From: Polytrichum commune
Taxonomy: Eukaryota > Streptophyta > Polytrichopsida > Polytrichales > Polytrichaceae
NCBI GenBank assembly: GCA_950295325.1
Contig: OX485803.1
Coordinates: 17,980,001 to 18,044,000 of the forward strand
Reading direction: 5' to 3'
Length of the DNA stretch: 64,000 nt
The translations under genes and the position numbers were made by a program. The notes below the pieces were generated by a model. The model worked only from the letters and a program-made list of their open reading frames with translations. It was not told the origin of the DNA and ran no database searches. Positions 25,967-38,784 of the stretch are shown here, in pieces (position 1 is the first letter of the stretch; every line of letters starts with the position of its first letter).

Positions 25967-25976
25967 CCCCCCCCCC
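25967..25976. repeat. Poly-C run
   Basis: Ten C residues. Confidence 0.9.
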
Positions 25977-26498
25977 ACTATCTTAACCTTCATGGGAAGA
26001 AGTTTAGACAATAAGAAGAAACTGATGCTGGTATGAAATAATGAATAAGATAATGTTGGTATGAATATTGAGAATAATGTCAGTATTGTTAGTGAATAGT
26101 GTTGTTATGAACAATATTTTTAATGAATAATGCCTAGATGAACAATGCTTCATGTGAATTATGCCGGATTCATGTGAGTAGGCCGGGAGTTTAGCTCCAC
26201 CCAATTTTCCAAGTGTCAGCTTGATTGTACAAATATCACCACTTTGTTTGAGGGCCCCACATAATATAATTGACATATTCCAATGCCCATGGAATTGACC
26301 CACATGGCTAAATAATGTTGGACTAGAGAGGCAATATCATTGATATAATCATAGTTCAAGTATTACTGGCATACCTATTGACGCACCTATTGGCACTACA
26401 AGGATCACGTGATGTTGCCACTAGAGGTAGATTTTAGGTGTCCAAATTTATAAATGTAGTTTCTCCTTATACAAAAAATCTACCTCCTAGTGGCAAAG

Positions 26499-26725
26499 AT
26501 TACACTAAATATTGTATTTAGTGTCACTTATTATTTGGAATTATCCAATGCTATAACTATTTACTGTGCATCTCATTTTTCCCCAACAAAGGTAGATTGG
26601 TTGTTTGGACATTATAAGACATTAACATCTTTACTTGATAAGAAAATTACATCAATAGTAAAAAGATGTAGGAATGTGTAACTCCAAATAGTAAGTCACA
26701 CTAAATAACATATTTAGTATAGTGG
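26499..26725. mobile_element. MITE with ACTAAATAT...ATATTTAGT ends, copy 1
   Basis: The left end reads TTACACTAAATATTGTATTTAGTGTCACTTATTATTTGGAATTA-like sequence (in pieces). The right end is its imperfect complement (ACTCCAAATAGTAAGTCACA...TTTAGTATAGTGG). Each end contains a nested palindrome of its own. The interior matches 36188-36416 in reverse complement. The CACTAC start seen in better copies suggests a CACTA-like affiliation. Confidence 0.7.
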
Positions 26726-26925
26726 TGTTGGTATATGCTCCTTGTAGTGTGTGGCCACTTTGAACATTTATATGCGGGAGTATGAACACCCACAAATACA
26801 TTCCCTTGAGCACGTTGAAAAAGCCAATAAGGAGCATGAAAGTTAAGCTTGCTTTTTCTAAAGTTAACATGAAGAATATGTTTTGGATAATCGAAATAAC
26901 TTATAGATATCTTAAAGGAATGTTC

Positions 26926-26956
<31 letters not shown>

Positions 26957-29337
26957 TTTCAAACATACCTTTATGTCATCGACCATTACATGTCACTCTT
27001 TGTTATACTAGGTGCACTCATCTTAGAGAAAGAGATTGATGATGTAGTGTTAAAACGTAAATAATTCTAAATACTACTAACTTATACTTGTCATGGTGAC
27101 CATGGTATTCATGAATACTAGCAGGGATATTGATATTATGAAAAGATTAGTAATTGGTGGGGTGTAGTGTGGGGCATAAAACACACAGCTTCTTGCTAAA
27201 AACATAAATTAACCAAATGCCGGTTTCTGGCGGAGCAAGCATGAATGAAGAGCCTCATTTGCCCGCAATCTATTGCCCTCTTTCAAGGGTAGGTTTTAGG
27301 CTGGGACCTTGAAATTAGAAATTGAAAGGAACATGGCACTAACCACATGTGTGCATGTAAGATGTCTTTGAGTTTTGGAAAGTATGCGTAGGGACACCTT
27401 GGGGCTGAGTAAGCAAATTGGTTTATGCTGCGGTTTGTAGTTAAGATGGACCGGGTTCAAAATCCTCAGAGACCCCGCCCATAAGTTAGTGACACAATAA
27501 ATTGCTATCTCTCTTGCTTGAGTCGTCAATGGTAGAGTTTGTGCAACAACACCTAGAAGGAGCTTGAAATTTTTTTATTGATTTAATCAAACACAATATG
27601 AGTAAAAAAGAAAGGATAGATCCATTTAAAGTCCATTGGCTACTTTTTTGCCAGTCTATTAGGAATATGCCAGAGATGGGGATTGTTCCATTCAAATTAA
27701 AATGAATGCCAACAATGAAAGGGACTTTTGGGCCAGGGTGCATACCCTATCACTACAAGCATACGAGTCCACAGTAATTGACCTGCTGATAGTGTGTGCT
27801 TGTTCCCGATTTTCCAAGCAGCGACAACTATTTAACAAAGTGAAATTGAAGTACTGATGGAAAACTAAGTGTTTTTTTTTTTGGTTGGATGATTACAAGC
27901 TCATACTAAGTTACCACCACATTGAAAGGGCTGAGTGACACTTATATGATCCAATACGCTTCAGTACCTAGTTTGCAACATTGAGTAGAGCTTTACCAAA
28001 TGCTTATTGTCTGCCTACCTATTCAAAGAATCTGCTCAAGGCTTGGCGCCATGTGTGTCATTAAACGGTAATATAAAATATTTTTGGTTCACAAACTTAT
28101 CTGGAGGATTTGAAATTTCAGGCTGAGCAGCATTTAACAGCGAAACCTCTGCCATCATGATCGCCCAAACTCCAATGCACAAAGTTATGGGCACGCCTTC
28201 AGCTCAATCAGGATTCAAACATCACTTTGCGCAGAAAAATAGTTTCACAGGCTGTTACATTTTCGGCTATGAGACCACATTTGAATTCTGAATTATCCAC
28301 ATTACATAATTCTATGAGCTGTATATACAATAGAACTACAATCATTCATTCACCTGTTGCTCTAAAAGAGTAGACACACTACAACTATACAGGGGGCATT
28401 GGCATTGAGTTCTTGTCACTCTAATGGAACTCTCAAATCTACAAGAGGGGCTAGATTTGGAGATCCTCCAGTGACAAAATTCCAGCACCAATCCTCTCAT
28501 ATGGTTGAACCTGTGACATCATCCTCAACAAGTTCAAGCTTCTGGCAACCACCTAGTATTATGCATATAAAAAGATCCCACCTGCCCACCTCACTCGACC
28601 CACTCCTCAAATAATAAAGAGATTGAAACGAACATAACATCATAAAGAGATTGGATTACGTCCTCAAATTTTCTCGACTATTCCACACTCAATAATGAAC
28701 ACATTTGGAGGACCTATAAATCTAGCTAGTTAAGGAAGTTACACACATGCACTTTTGATAACCATAACTAAATCATGAGAGATCCAATTTTCAATCTAAT
28801 TTTTGTTTCATAGCTTTACTAATGTAACACAAATTTGACGATGGTAAATCCAATCAATAGAACATAGAGAATAAGAAAAACAAAGCAAAAAACGCCCACT
28901 TACAACCCCGGGACAACACAATACCTTAACCTTGTGACTGTTGATCTGACAGATACTGTGGTCCTTGCCGCCTTCATTAATGAATGGATCTGTGTTGTAC
29001 AAGAAACGTGTCTTACGGCTACTCACTCCAGCAGATGACATGTTAACCATCACACACGCTCCCGCCCAAGACTCCCACAAGAGTGTTGTCACAAAAATTT
29101 ATTAAGCTTCAAGATCATATTAATGAAATATTGTTGGTCTGCACTGGTTGACCTGACTGGGAGCATGCGTGATGGAAAATGGGTCAAATGCTCGGGAGAA
29201 GTGACCAGAAAGCACAGTTCTGATACTACATAGATGCATTGTGCAAGATCAAATTGGACTTGGAGCTGCCTGCAACTAATTCCTGTGACAGCCTCATTGA
29301 TTCTTCAATATTGGTGTCACCTCCTTGTCATTTATAG
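26726..29337. other. Intergenic, no supported gene
   Basis: Includes a (TA)n/(CA)n microsatellite at about 26931-26957. A minus-strand frame at 28808-29092 has a coding-like FLYNTDPFINEGGKDHSICQ segment next to a GT dinucleotide. It may be a relic exon but cannot be assigned to a family. Confidence 0.4.
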
Positions 29338-29745
29338 GATCCCTTCATAGACCAGGGTACAAAGGATAATGGGAGGCGAATTTCTTCTGACATCATCGAC
29401 CCTAAGAGGATCAGTTCCAAGGCTAGCTACTCTTTGCAGAAATACATCAATATACCTAAGCTCAAATTCCTGAAAAGACTGGAGAGGAAAGCCAACATGC
29501 CCAAAAAATCTTCAAAACCCTCTACGAAATGGTTCCTCCATGGACAGTTTGGATCTGTAGTGCCTGGGAGGAGAAGCGAGCAAGATGATAGATTTGCGCC
29601 GTATGGAAATGCTATATGAGCCCCATGGAAATCTGGCGATGGGTCAACTATGGAGAACTTGCTATTCTGCCCCATACAAGATGAATCAAGCAACTATCAA
29701 TCGAACACTCTGCTTGCTAAACTGAAGGAGCTGCCCCTCTTCTTA
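29338..29745 (+). CDS. Candidate exon of an unrecognised gene, with in-frame TGA
   Basis: Immediately after a TTTATAG acceptor-like site the plus strand is open for 93 codons: DPFIDQGTKDNGRRISSD, then KYINIPKLKFLKRLERKANM, then KWFLHGQFGSVVPGRRSEQD. This lysine/arginine-rich composition looks like real protein. A TGA at 29617-29619 closes it, but the same frame continues with another 42 coding-like codons (PWKSGDGSTMENLLFCPIQD...LLAKLKELPLFL) to TAA at 29746. It is either a terminal exon followed by chance open sequence, or a pseudogene exon with a nonsense mutation. No upstream exon was found, so capture by a transposon is also possible. I do not recognise the family. Confidence 0.35.
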
Positions 29746-31386
29746 TAAGCCTTCATGTCGTGTCTAAAAGGAGCTCGCGATCCACCTGTCCGAATTCGAA
29801 GGCCACGAGGCCCAAGATCATGTAGCCCGATTTTTCCTTAAGAAACACTAATAGTGCCTACCTGCTCTACCCAGAGTCCTACATTCATTACCATCAGCAC
29901 TGGACAGTGATAACCGATATTCTTCACGTTGAATTTTTTATACAAGGGTGCTGTGTGGCTACCGAAAAGAATATGCATCGAGGATGTTGGAGTTTACTTG
30001 CAGCAAAAAATGCGCTGCCATAGCCATGGCACAAAAGCGTCCAACTCCAGTTTTGTGGACCCCATGAGAGGATAAACAATTGTTTCTTTTGAGGGGGTTC
30101 AATTGAATTATAAACATGTGTCATGCTGTGACAAATGAGGTTGCAGCATCATGTAATTGACCGAATGCTAATTAAGTTGATGGAGTCAAATTGGTTATCT
30201 ATGAAATTAATGTCAAGCTACAGGTGGGAGACATGGCGACAGCTATATGCACCACAAGTGTGACAAGTTCTGAGGTAGATATTGTGTGGGCCTTTCTTTG
30301 GGACCCATACCTTGACATTTGTTTTTTTACAACCCACTCTGAAACTTGCTTGAATTGAATTCCTAGATTAATGTGCTGAACTTCCTGCTTTGCCTTCTAC
30401 TAAACAATCATCTTTAGAAAGTTTACCATATGGCAGTCTTGCATTGCTTGAGACCCATCCAAATCCCATGTGAAAATTAGAGCTCAGCATCAAAATAGAT
30501 AGACCAAGAAGCACCTCCCACGATTTCGTGTATACTCAAAGGCTCAGAGGTTAACCCCTAAATGCCGAACCAAAATCTATCCAAATCCGCTTAAACAATT
30601 CAGTCGAATTCAGAAGTTTAGTAAAGAAAACCGACACCTCTTATGGTAAATATGACGGTATGAAGGGAAGCTCTGTGACATCCTGACTGTTTGGACAATT
30701 TTTTTAAAATTGTCCAAGAGTCTGAACTCCAAAAACTAGAACGCTAACATTTACGCTGGGATTGTTGAGCCGAGGTGACTACGCAGACAAAAACGCCCAC
30801 CTCAGCCTTCACAGGTTAATAGGCCTTGGATTCATCGAAACCCAAACTGCCATTTACCAGTGTTCAAGGGATTTGAAGGTTCGCGGGATATGCCCTGGGG
30901 CCCAGGACAATAATGCACATCCACTACTACTCAGCACAAACATCGTCTTCAACCTCTCCTGATGGTAGCCTAGCCTAGCCTAGTCTAGTCTAGTATCCAG
31001 AGGTGAGGTAGTCTAGTCTTCAGAAGCTAAACAAATGGGTTTCAAGGTCATGGATGAAAAGATAGGTAATTAAGTTAGTTTATTAGCGTTGTGGGTGTTT
31101 CTTGGTGATGGAGGTTGTTTCTTCGTGCCTGAACTGAAGCATTCCAAGTCTGTGTCTCAAGTGAGGACTCGAAACAAGTGGTGTTGGATGACTACCAGCT
31201 TTGGGTGCCGGCTTGTACGGGCTGTCTGGGGGAGTGTGTGGGATCATGCCAAGGAATATCCTTGGTTTCTCTTAGAAAATACGGGGTCACGCGTGCAGAT
31301 ATTCCCAACGTCCTGAAAGCAATACATGCAGATGGAGTGTGGTGGGTTATTGGAATTAGCGACAAGGGCGATCGGATCGGGTCAAG
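29746..31386. other. Intergenic, no supported gene
   Basis: Moderately GC-richer. A short pentamer run (CCTAG)n lies at about 30968-30993. The frame at 31178-31390 (KYGVTRADIPNVLKAIHADG) looks coding-like but has no recognisable family. Confidence 0.35.
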
Positions 31387-31430
31387 TCCCTCCCTCCCCT
31401 CCTTCCCCTCCCTCCCCTCCCTCCCCTCTT
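31387..31430. repeat. CCCT-rich tract, G-quadruplex-capable on minus strand
   Basis: Uninterrupted runs of CCC or CCCC separated by one or two pyrimidines. The minus strand therefore has at least six GGG/GGGG tracts with one- or two-base loops, and the plus strand is a mirror-like polypyrimidine. Confidence 0.85.
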
Positions 31431-31955
31431 CTTGCGAGCCCTCTTTGGAGACATCAACTGCACATGCATATTCGATTCTCCCTCCCTCGCAAAGGAGCAC
31501 ACAGGTCCTTTGCAAACTAAGTTAGTATATTGATTTTATGAAGGAGGAGGAAAAACAATGGGCATGCATTCCAACGGTACAGACAGAGTCCGTGAGAGGA
31601 ACATGGACGATGTAGAATGGTGCCACAAAGTCAGTCAAGGCTCCTCCTCTCGTTGCAGGAAAATTAACTTATATGCAGTTGTGGATCCTCCGCATACAAG
31701 AGAGATATTCGAACCGAATTAATCAGGGAGTGGTTTTCAATAGTCAACGTAACCTACAGGTGCAACTCCTTTAACTTATGTTGAGGTAGACGTGCCTAAA
31801 TCGAACACAACTATACCTCTCGACACCTACATTTGAGTGGCGTGTGAGTAGGTGTGGATCTAAGAACTGGCATCAAAAAGTCATGTGTTTAAAAGAGACT
31901 GGATTATGCGTTCAGCATATCCTAGCCATTCGGGGGTCAATAGTCAACATGAATT

Positions 31956-31969
31956 GGGGGGGGGGGGGG
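31956..31969. repeat. Poly-G run
   Basis: Fourteen G residues followed by AGGG. Confidence 0.9.
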
Positions 31970-32229
31970 AGGGTATATATAACCACTCAATGAACACGAG
32001 AACCTTCATCGTGATAATGAATAAGATATTCATATGAGCTCCAAAAACTATGAAGCAAATAACTATGGGCATGATTTGAATTTGTTAATCATCTTGCACC
32101 ACCCTAGAAGAAGCGGGTGTAGAGAGAAAAGTATCCGTCTAAGGCAAGTCTTCCTTACCACTACAAGGATTGTGTGGTCTTACCACCGGTTCTCCTCCAC
32201 CAGAGCCCAACATTTTCCTTTTTAATTGC

Positions 32230-32562
32230 ACCCATACCCAGACCATGCCCATCAGCAGTGACCTATGCCCACCCATAGCATGACATGTGCCCACCCATGC
32301 CCACCCACGCCCCACCCATGCTATTCAAATTGCGCCCATGTATTCAAAAATTGTGTAATGTGTATTGTGTAATTGTGTAATGTGTCTTGTATGATTGTGT
32401 AATTGTGCCCCACCCATGCCCACCCATGAACAATAATATCGTAGCCATGCCCAACCATGCCCAACCATGCCCACCCATGAACAATAATATTGCACCCATG
32501 CCCACCCAAAACCCATGGGCATGGGTGGGTATGGGCATGGGCATGGGTATGGGCACCCAATG
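32230..32562. repeat. Minisatellite of CCCACCCATG units with inverted end
   Basis: Imperfect tandem units of CCCAACCATG or CCCACCCATG, two of them carrying the same AACAATAATAT extension (about 32428 and 32480). A TGTGTAAT-type tandem stretch is embedded at 32350-32406. The right end (32511-32555) is built of GGGCATGGGTATG units, the reverse complement of the left, so the array can fold back on itself. Confidence 0.75.
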
Positions 32563-34059
32563 TAGGGCTCTGTCCTCCACTAGATGCCTCGAAAATCTAT
32601 GAATGTGAATTTAATGAGGATCTACCACTTTCATAGATCATAAAACCACTGAGTGGTAGAGAACTACAACCTTTCTTCTCACTGTTATGGCTTCACTCTA
32701 AATTCAAAAGTTTTCACTAATTTAGTTTAAGAGAAATTAGATGAGATGCATAGTATATTAGAACACCACATTATCTACAAATAATAAAGAGATTTATGTA
32801 GTGTGCAAGAGATGACATTTCGCATTTCAACACCGGACCCTTCCATATCCTAGATTTGTGTTCTAAAATGAATAGACGTGCGATATTTGAGAAGATATCG
32901 ATGACTTCAAGAAGGGTGCCCATAATAGAGGCCTCTTTACCTTGTAGATGGGATACATTAGGCATATTCTTTCTTACTCAAGAATCTCCAAATTTCTCAT
33001 TGGGTAGTTTTAAGCATCCCTCGGTGGCAATAGACATGAGAAAAGTAGGCCACAACGGGTATAGTGCGAGGGTGGTCGGTCGAGTTGCGGATATGCTTTG
33101 GATTGTCATGTAGAAGGTGGTGGGAGTGTCAGCTAATCCATGTCAAGGGTTGACACATGGACATTCATGCATCTCTAGGCTAGGCTATGGAAGAAAGTAT
33201 CTAAGGTAGGTGGGTCTTAAATGGTTACTTTCTCCAAATGGCTCACACTTCTCCTAAGATAGGAAACACACAATTAGTACAAGATGGTCGGCAAATCCAA
33301 ATCGAGGTCGTAGCCATTTCTCTCATTACACTTTAAATTCCGTAGTATCACACCTGTGGCAACATAAGTGCACGTAATATTACGGAGTTTTGTAGTGTTA
33401 GCATGGATGCGTGATACTACAAAATTAGTGTAGCATGTGACATTATGGAATAATGCAAAGGAGATGTGAGGATAATTTGGATTCATTCTCCTGTCACCTA
33501 CGCTAGTGTGGTCCACTCCACTTGGTCCTCCCGGGCGATGTGGCAGATGCATGCACCAACATTCAACAAGTGGCATAAAAAGAAGAAGAAGAAGAAGAAG
33601 AAGAAGAATAAGGAGGTGACACTCCACATGTTGACACATGGCACAATGCGAGGGTGTGGGTTGACTTTTTTGGTGGTTTTGCATTAATGACAAATTTTGT
33701 GAGATAAGGGAGAGAAATGTGACAATAAGGAGTGAGATTTGAACTACGAACATCCGTTCCATAGGGTTTCGGATATTAGAGAGTGTGTGACATTATGGAG
33801 GTTGATGTTATGGAGTTTAGGGTGTATTTTTGGAGCTCGTAAGGATATCTTACTCAATACCGAAGCGAAGATTTTCATTCTCAATAAATGACCGTATAGG
33901 TTGCCCCCCAATAATGTTGACTGTTGACTTTGAAATGGTAATTATGTTTTGAACACAGAGTCCAATCTTTTCTGAATACGTTTCTTTTTGGTATCTATTA
34001 TTGGAACCACACGATAACCATATAGCACTCGAACATAGGTATCGTAATAAGAAAAGTAA
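32563..34059. other. Intergenic with (AAG)n microsatellite
   Basis: An AAG trinucleotide tract lies at about 33578-33609. No gene could be supported. Confidence 0.45.
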
Positions 34060-34576
34060 GGGCATCTGTAGTGGATCTAGGTAAAGCTCACTGCAAACCA
34101 AAACCTATCTTTTGACTGACCTAAAATTAGAAACTGAAATTACCATCATTAGAAGCACACCTAAATAAACGTGAGATATTTCTCAAGAAAAAAGAATTGT
34201 AAAAATTTGACGTAGGTGAAATCCCTCATTGAAAACACCACATTTTCAAAATTTAGAGGGAGTGCACCAAATCTTGCTTTAAAATGGAAAGATCCTCCCA
34301 CACTCCCTCCAAATTTTTGACATTTAGAGGGAGTGTGGGAGGATCTTTCCATTTTTAAGCAAGATTTGGTGCACTCCCTCTAAATTTTGAAAATGTGGTG
34401 TTTTTAATGAGGGATTTCACCTACGTCAAATTTTTACAATTCTTTTTTCTTGAGAAATATCTCACGTTTATTTAGGTGTGCTTCTAATGATGGTAATTTC
34501 AGTTTCTAATTTTAGGTCAGTCAAAAGATAGGTTTTGGTTTGCAGTGAGCTTTACCTAGATCCACTACAGATGCCC
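34060..34576. mobile_element. Tourist-like element, 517-bp near-perfect palindrome
   Basis: Starts GGGCATCTGTAGTGGATCTA and ends with the exact complement. TAA flanks both sides (34057-34059 and 34577-34579), the target duplication of PIF/Harbinger-type elements. The arms of about 250 bp are complementary over almost their entire length with only a handful of differences, separated by a few bases around 34315. No coding capacity. A transcript through it would be one long hairpin RNA. Confidence 0.85.
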
Positions 34577-34579
34577 TAA

Positions 34580-36187
34580 CCGAATTAAAGGGCTGTCTAC
34601 CTTATATGAGTTAATTTTGGATTAGTAGTTTGATGCTTTAGGGTCTTGCACACATACTTTGAAAGTCTTCAGCCTTCTGATAAAAATATGTCCATTACAA
34701 GAGGAATCATTGGCAGATAGCATGTGACATAAGCTTAACTTATATGGCCTTCAATGAAAACTGAGGTCCGAGTTCCAATTACATCCTTTATTTGATCCAA
34801 TGTGTATTGGCTTGTCCAAAAATGAGATTATCTGCCTAAAGACTCTCACCTCTGAAACTATGTCCCATGTTCGGATGGGCCAATGGAAAATTGTTCCATA
34901 TGAATGGCAGATGATGGTTGCAAAGTAGTTCATGTGCAACTATGTGCAATCGTTCTATGGTGTACGAGAACATGTCTCCACCTATGAAAATAGGCACTAA
35001 GCCATCCCTGCTCCCATGCCCACACAAGCATGGGAAGGAGACAATGAACAGACAATGCATGTCAGTGTAAAAACGTTGATTTTTTTTAAAAAAATTTCTT
35101 TTCTAGATGGACATTTGAACTTCATATCAAAGAATGTCACTGCAAATATGGCACAAGCGTGCAAGATTGATGCAAATATTGTCATGCAACCAATCAGTAG
35201 TCATAATAGGGACCTTTTGTAGCATACCTTTCTGATTATTACTTGGTAACAAATTATCTACCTTGTTGTGAAACATATTTTAAGTTGTTGCCTGAGGTAG
35301 ATGTGCTTAATTTTGTTATTTCTCTTAATTGGACACTTATTTTTGTGGCATGTGCTTATGTGTGGCTCCAAGAACGAATACCAAAATGACATGTTTTTAA
35401 AAGAGATTGGATTATGTGTTTACCATTCTAGACTCGATAGTCAATATAATTGGGGGTAATCTATATGACCACTTGATGAGCACGAGAATCTTCACTTGAG
35501 GGTTGTGGCTACAACCTTGATTTGGATTTGTTGACCATCTTGTACTAAATTCGCGTGTCTCATCCTTTAAGAGAAGTGGGCTAGTCAACAGAAGTACTCA
35601 TTTAAGACCCATCTAAGGTAGATATACAAAAAATGGTGAAAATAAGTTGATTCGGCCAAAAAGAGTGGCTTGAATTTGGTGCAATCTTTTTTAGAGATGG
35701 AGTCTTGGAACCAATAAGGAATGCAAGTTGTTTCATCATTTTATTCCATGTAAATAATTAGTTACATTTTCCCAAAGAGGCAAGTAAGTCAAACCCCCCT
35801 ACTAATATATAGTAGAGTCCCCCGGATTTGAGCATCAAAATATCCTACTCTGCATATGAATGCATACAAACCGGTTAAGTCAATGGCACCCAAAAGTGAT
35901 CTCAAGTGGTGTGAAACAACACCTATCCGACAAATCACTGCACCGTACCCCACCTATCATTGCCTTCTTATCGTGCCACCACTTTTATAATCAGACATTT
36001 AGGGTCCACACAAAAAAGAAAATTTACCCCTAGTCTAGTGCACCAATCGTGGACAATCACCGTTTTCTTATTTTCTACCTTACCTTACTCAAGTTTGAGT
36101 ATTCATTACCAAAATAGACATACCGATATATACAATTTCACACAACTATTTTATATGGTGCACCACACTTTCTTACTACCACCAACT
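34580..36187. other. Intergenic, nothing recognised
   Basis: No coding, RNA or terminal-repeat signature was found. Confidence 0.4.
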
Positions 36188-36416
36188 AGTGTGTATGCAA
36201 AATATGATATTTAGTGTGACTTACTGTTTGGAGTTACATGTTCCTATATCTTTTTACTATTAATGTATTATTTTACCAAGTAAAGATGTTAATGTTCTAT
36301 AGTGTGCAAACAACCAATTCAACCATGGTTGGTGCACAGTAGACAATTACAACATTGCGTAATTCTGAATAGTAAGTCACACTAAATATCATATTTTGTG
36401 TAGTGGCGTACTTGAT
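36188..36416. mobile_element. MITE with ACTAAATAT...ATATTTAGT ends, inverted copy
   Basis: Ends read AATATGATATTTAGTGTGAC (left) and AAGTCACACTAAATATCATA (right). The interior (AAACAACCAATTCAACC, AGTAAAGATGTTAATGTTCT) is the reverse complement of the interior of 26499-26725. Confidence 0.7.
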
Positions 36417-36528
36417 TATTGTGTTCACACACAACCCTGGGTTTCGACAATGATTTAATTCAGCCTGCCTCTAAATCCATCCATAAAGCCGCTTGGGAAT
36501 CAACACTTCCTCTTTCCTTAAGCATGTA

Positions 36529-36652
36529 CTCCCTCCGTCCCAAAATTATTGTCCTACTTCTTGGAGTTTAACATCCCAAAATGTTTGTCTGACCAACATA
36601 TTGGGATACTAAACTCCAGGGAGTAGGACAATAATTTTGGGACGGGAGGGAG
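36529..36652. mobile_element. Stowaway MITE
   Basis: Starts CTCCCTCCGTCCCAAAATTA and ends in its complement GGGACGGGAGGGAG. TA flanks both sides. The 124-bp element is a near-complete palindrome (AATTATTGTCCTACT / AGTAGGACAATAATT). The terminal sequence is the classic Stowaway consensus; mobilisation is by Tc1/mariner-type transposases. Confidence 0.93.
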
Positions 36653-36699
36653 TATGTTGTTTACAAGAAGATGGGCTCTAGTGCCTAGGAAGTTTTAGG

Positions 36700-36890
36700 G
36701 CATATATAGTTGGTCGAGATCCGAGTGATTCTAAACCCAGCCGATTACATGTTGACATCATCTTCCGGTTTTGCTTTCATTCATTTGAGGAGGTATATTC
36801 TTCTATAGATTCCTCCCTCTAAAATGATCGGTATTTCTCCTAAAGTCTCCAACTTCAACCGGTTCATGTGTAACTAATCACCAGTTTTTC
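36700..36890 (+). repeat. Dispersed repeat family A, copy 2
   Basis: Matches 2010-2230 (CGATTACATGTTGACATC, CTTCCGGTTTTG, TTCTATAGATTCCT). Confidence 0.6.
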
Positions 36891-36978
36891 CCCGGACATA
36901 GATGGACATAGAGTCTCAAATACAAACTGCAAATCTTTCAGGTCACCACAAATCTCATAGATCCATCACTCTTTCGAA

Positions 36979-37001
36979 GGGTTTAGGGTTTAGGGTTTAG
37001 G
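36979..37001 (+). repeat. Interstitial plant-type telomere repeat
   Basis: Three perfect TTTAGGG units in tandem. They lie inside ordinary repeat DNA, so this is not a chromosome end. Confidence 0.85.
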
Positions 37002-37202
37002 GTTCACCACACATGATGATGTTCACAACACCCTAAACATATTAATTGTGTAGGGTGTGCTACTCCACGGCCATATCAATCAATACTTAGCAAGTGGTGT
37101 GGGTTATGTTTGTGGGCCTGGCATTTGGAGCTACGAAATTGAGCATCAATGGGTGCATGCCCGCCATGTCGGGGCCAAGTCCATTTGAATGGCGATTTCC
37201 TC

Positions 37203-37774
37203 ACGTGTTGTTTACACCATGGATCAGGAGGATGTCCCAAGGCCCTGTAAAACCTGTGATTGGCTGTTGAATTCATCCCGGGACGACTTTGGTTTACACC
37301 AAGAAAAAAAGTGTCGGAGTGACCATGGAGTTCGAGGTCCCCAAAAAGACATGTTTTGAGGCTTGCATTGTCCACGGACATGAGCCAACGGGTATTGTGG
37401 TGGGAGAGGCAAAAGAGGTGCTCTAGTAGGCAAAAGGCAAGGGTGCATGGTAGAGACATGATGTTATAAGTATTTTTAAATAAAATACTTTTGGGGGAAG
37501 AGAAGACGAAGACAAGAGAATGATCGAACTTGACTTCTTCTTTTTTCAAGACTGCACTTTTTGGGCATATATTAAAAAAATCGGCACATCCACTTTTGGT
37601 GCATGGTCATTCCTCTTGGTTCATCTTCGGTTTACACGTTGTGAGGGGCCTAAAGGCTTTGTAAATTGAATTTTTTAAGAAATCGAACCACGGATGTTGG
37701 ACCATTGAGTCGGGCGATGGGAAAAGACCATCTTCCATGGTCCAATTACATGGTCCATGGTGTAAACCATCCCT
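37203..37774. mobile_element. TIR element family F, copy 1
   Basis: Ends GTTTACACCATGGATC (left) and its near complement CCATGGTGTAAACC (right). Internal blocks (CCCGGGACGACTTTGGTTTACACC, in part) match 47061-48194. No coding sequence. Confidence 0.65.
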
Positions 37775-38201
37775 TAGTAGCTCAACAGCCAGTATGTACA
37801 AGCTAGTGGCAGTGGGTAATTGGTGCCGCAATGAATAAAAATTGGATTCGGGTGAACCAACCCATACAATCCGTTCCTTGTTGGATGCCTAAACCCTTGC
37901 CTCCAAAAAACTAGTGTACGGGTTGTTTTGCCCCAGCCATAAAAACTCTAGGCTCCTACCTACCTACCCCTTAGAGCATATATCCTCCTACCTTCCCCTT
38001 AGAGCATATTTCCATAGGAAACAAAGAGCACGATGGCATTTGTCATGACGGCCTAAAACTTTCACACTAATTTATTTTATTTTATTATTTCCACAAATGC
38101 TAATTCCAACATACTTGTTTGACGAAATAACAAATCAAAAAACCACCACCTACATAGCATAGTGCAACTTGTGAACACGTGTGTCGAACATGTGCAGCTG
38201 A

Positions 38202-38225
38202 ATATATATATATATATATATATAT
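38202..38225. repeat. (TA)n microsatellite
   Basis: About twelve TA units. Otherwise 37775-38784 shows nothing recognisable. Confidence 0.9.
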
Positions 38226-38784
38226 GTGGTTAAATATATGACGTGTTCAATATCACTCTACAATCGGCTTCCTAGTTGACGAATAGTTGAATATTGCCAC
38301 AAAGTCCTATGCATTGTACCTCCTATCGAAAAAAGAAAAAAAGAAAAAAAAAGGTTCATATCTTATTCCATATCTATTGCATGCTATGCACCGGTTGGCT
38401 AGACATGTGGCTGTCATTCTATGGGTTGCTATGAAATATTGTCTCATGACATGCTTAATGATTCCTTCTTGATTTGAATATGGTGTCTTCGTTCCTTCAA
38501 CGAAAATTCAAGCTCCTAATGTGGGCCACCGCTTTAGGAAGTTCCATAACCTACATCAAAACGTTTAACACCCGTCATGTGTCATATTTGTTTTGCATTA
38601 TATATGTTGAGTAGTTAATTTCTTCATATGTTAAACTATGGGGTGCCAAATCAAGCTCTTTTCCGTTTCCTACCGGACCACTCCACCCACCACATGGTTT
38701 CTAAAGATGGTTCCATATGTCCTTCCTAGATATTGTTAGCCATCTTTATGGCTCCATTCATGATTATCAGAGAACTAGATTTAG

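Noticed and set aside
32230..32562. CRISPR-like array
   Set aside because: Units are imperfect minisatellite repeats without unique spacers in a eukaryotic context.
33274..33762. Long minus-strand open frame
   Set aside because: It crosses an (AAG)n microsatellite that makes a leucine run, and no domain or exon structure supports it.
36979..37001. Chromosome end
   Set aside because: Only three TTTAGGG units, embedded in normal sequence on both sides.
37076..37549. 157-codon minus-strand open frame
   Set aside because: Lies across the left half of a TIR element whose second copy has no corresponding open frame.
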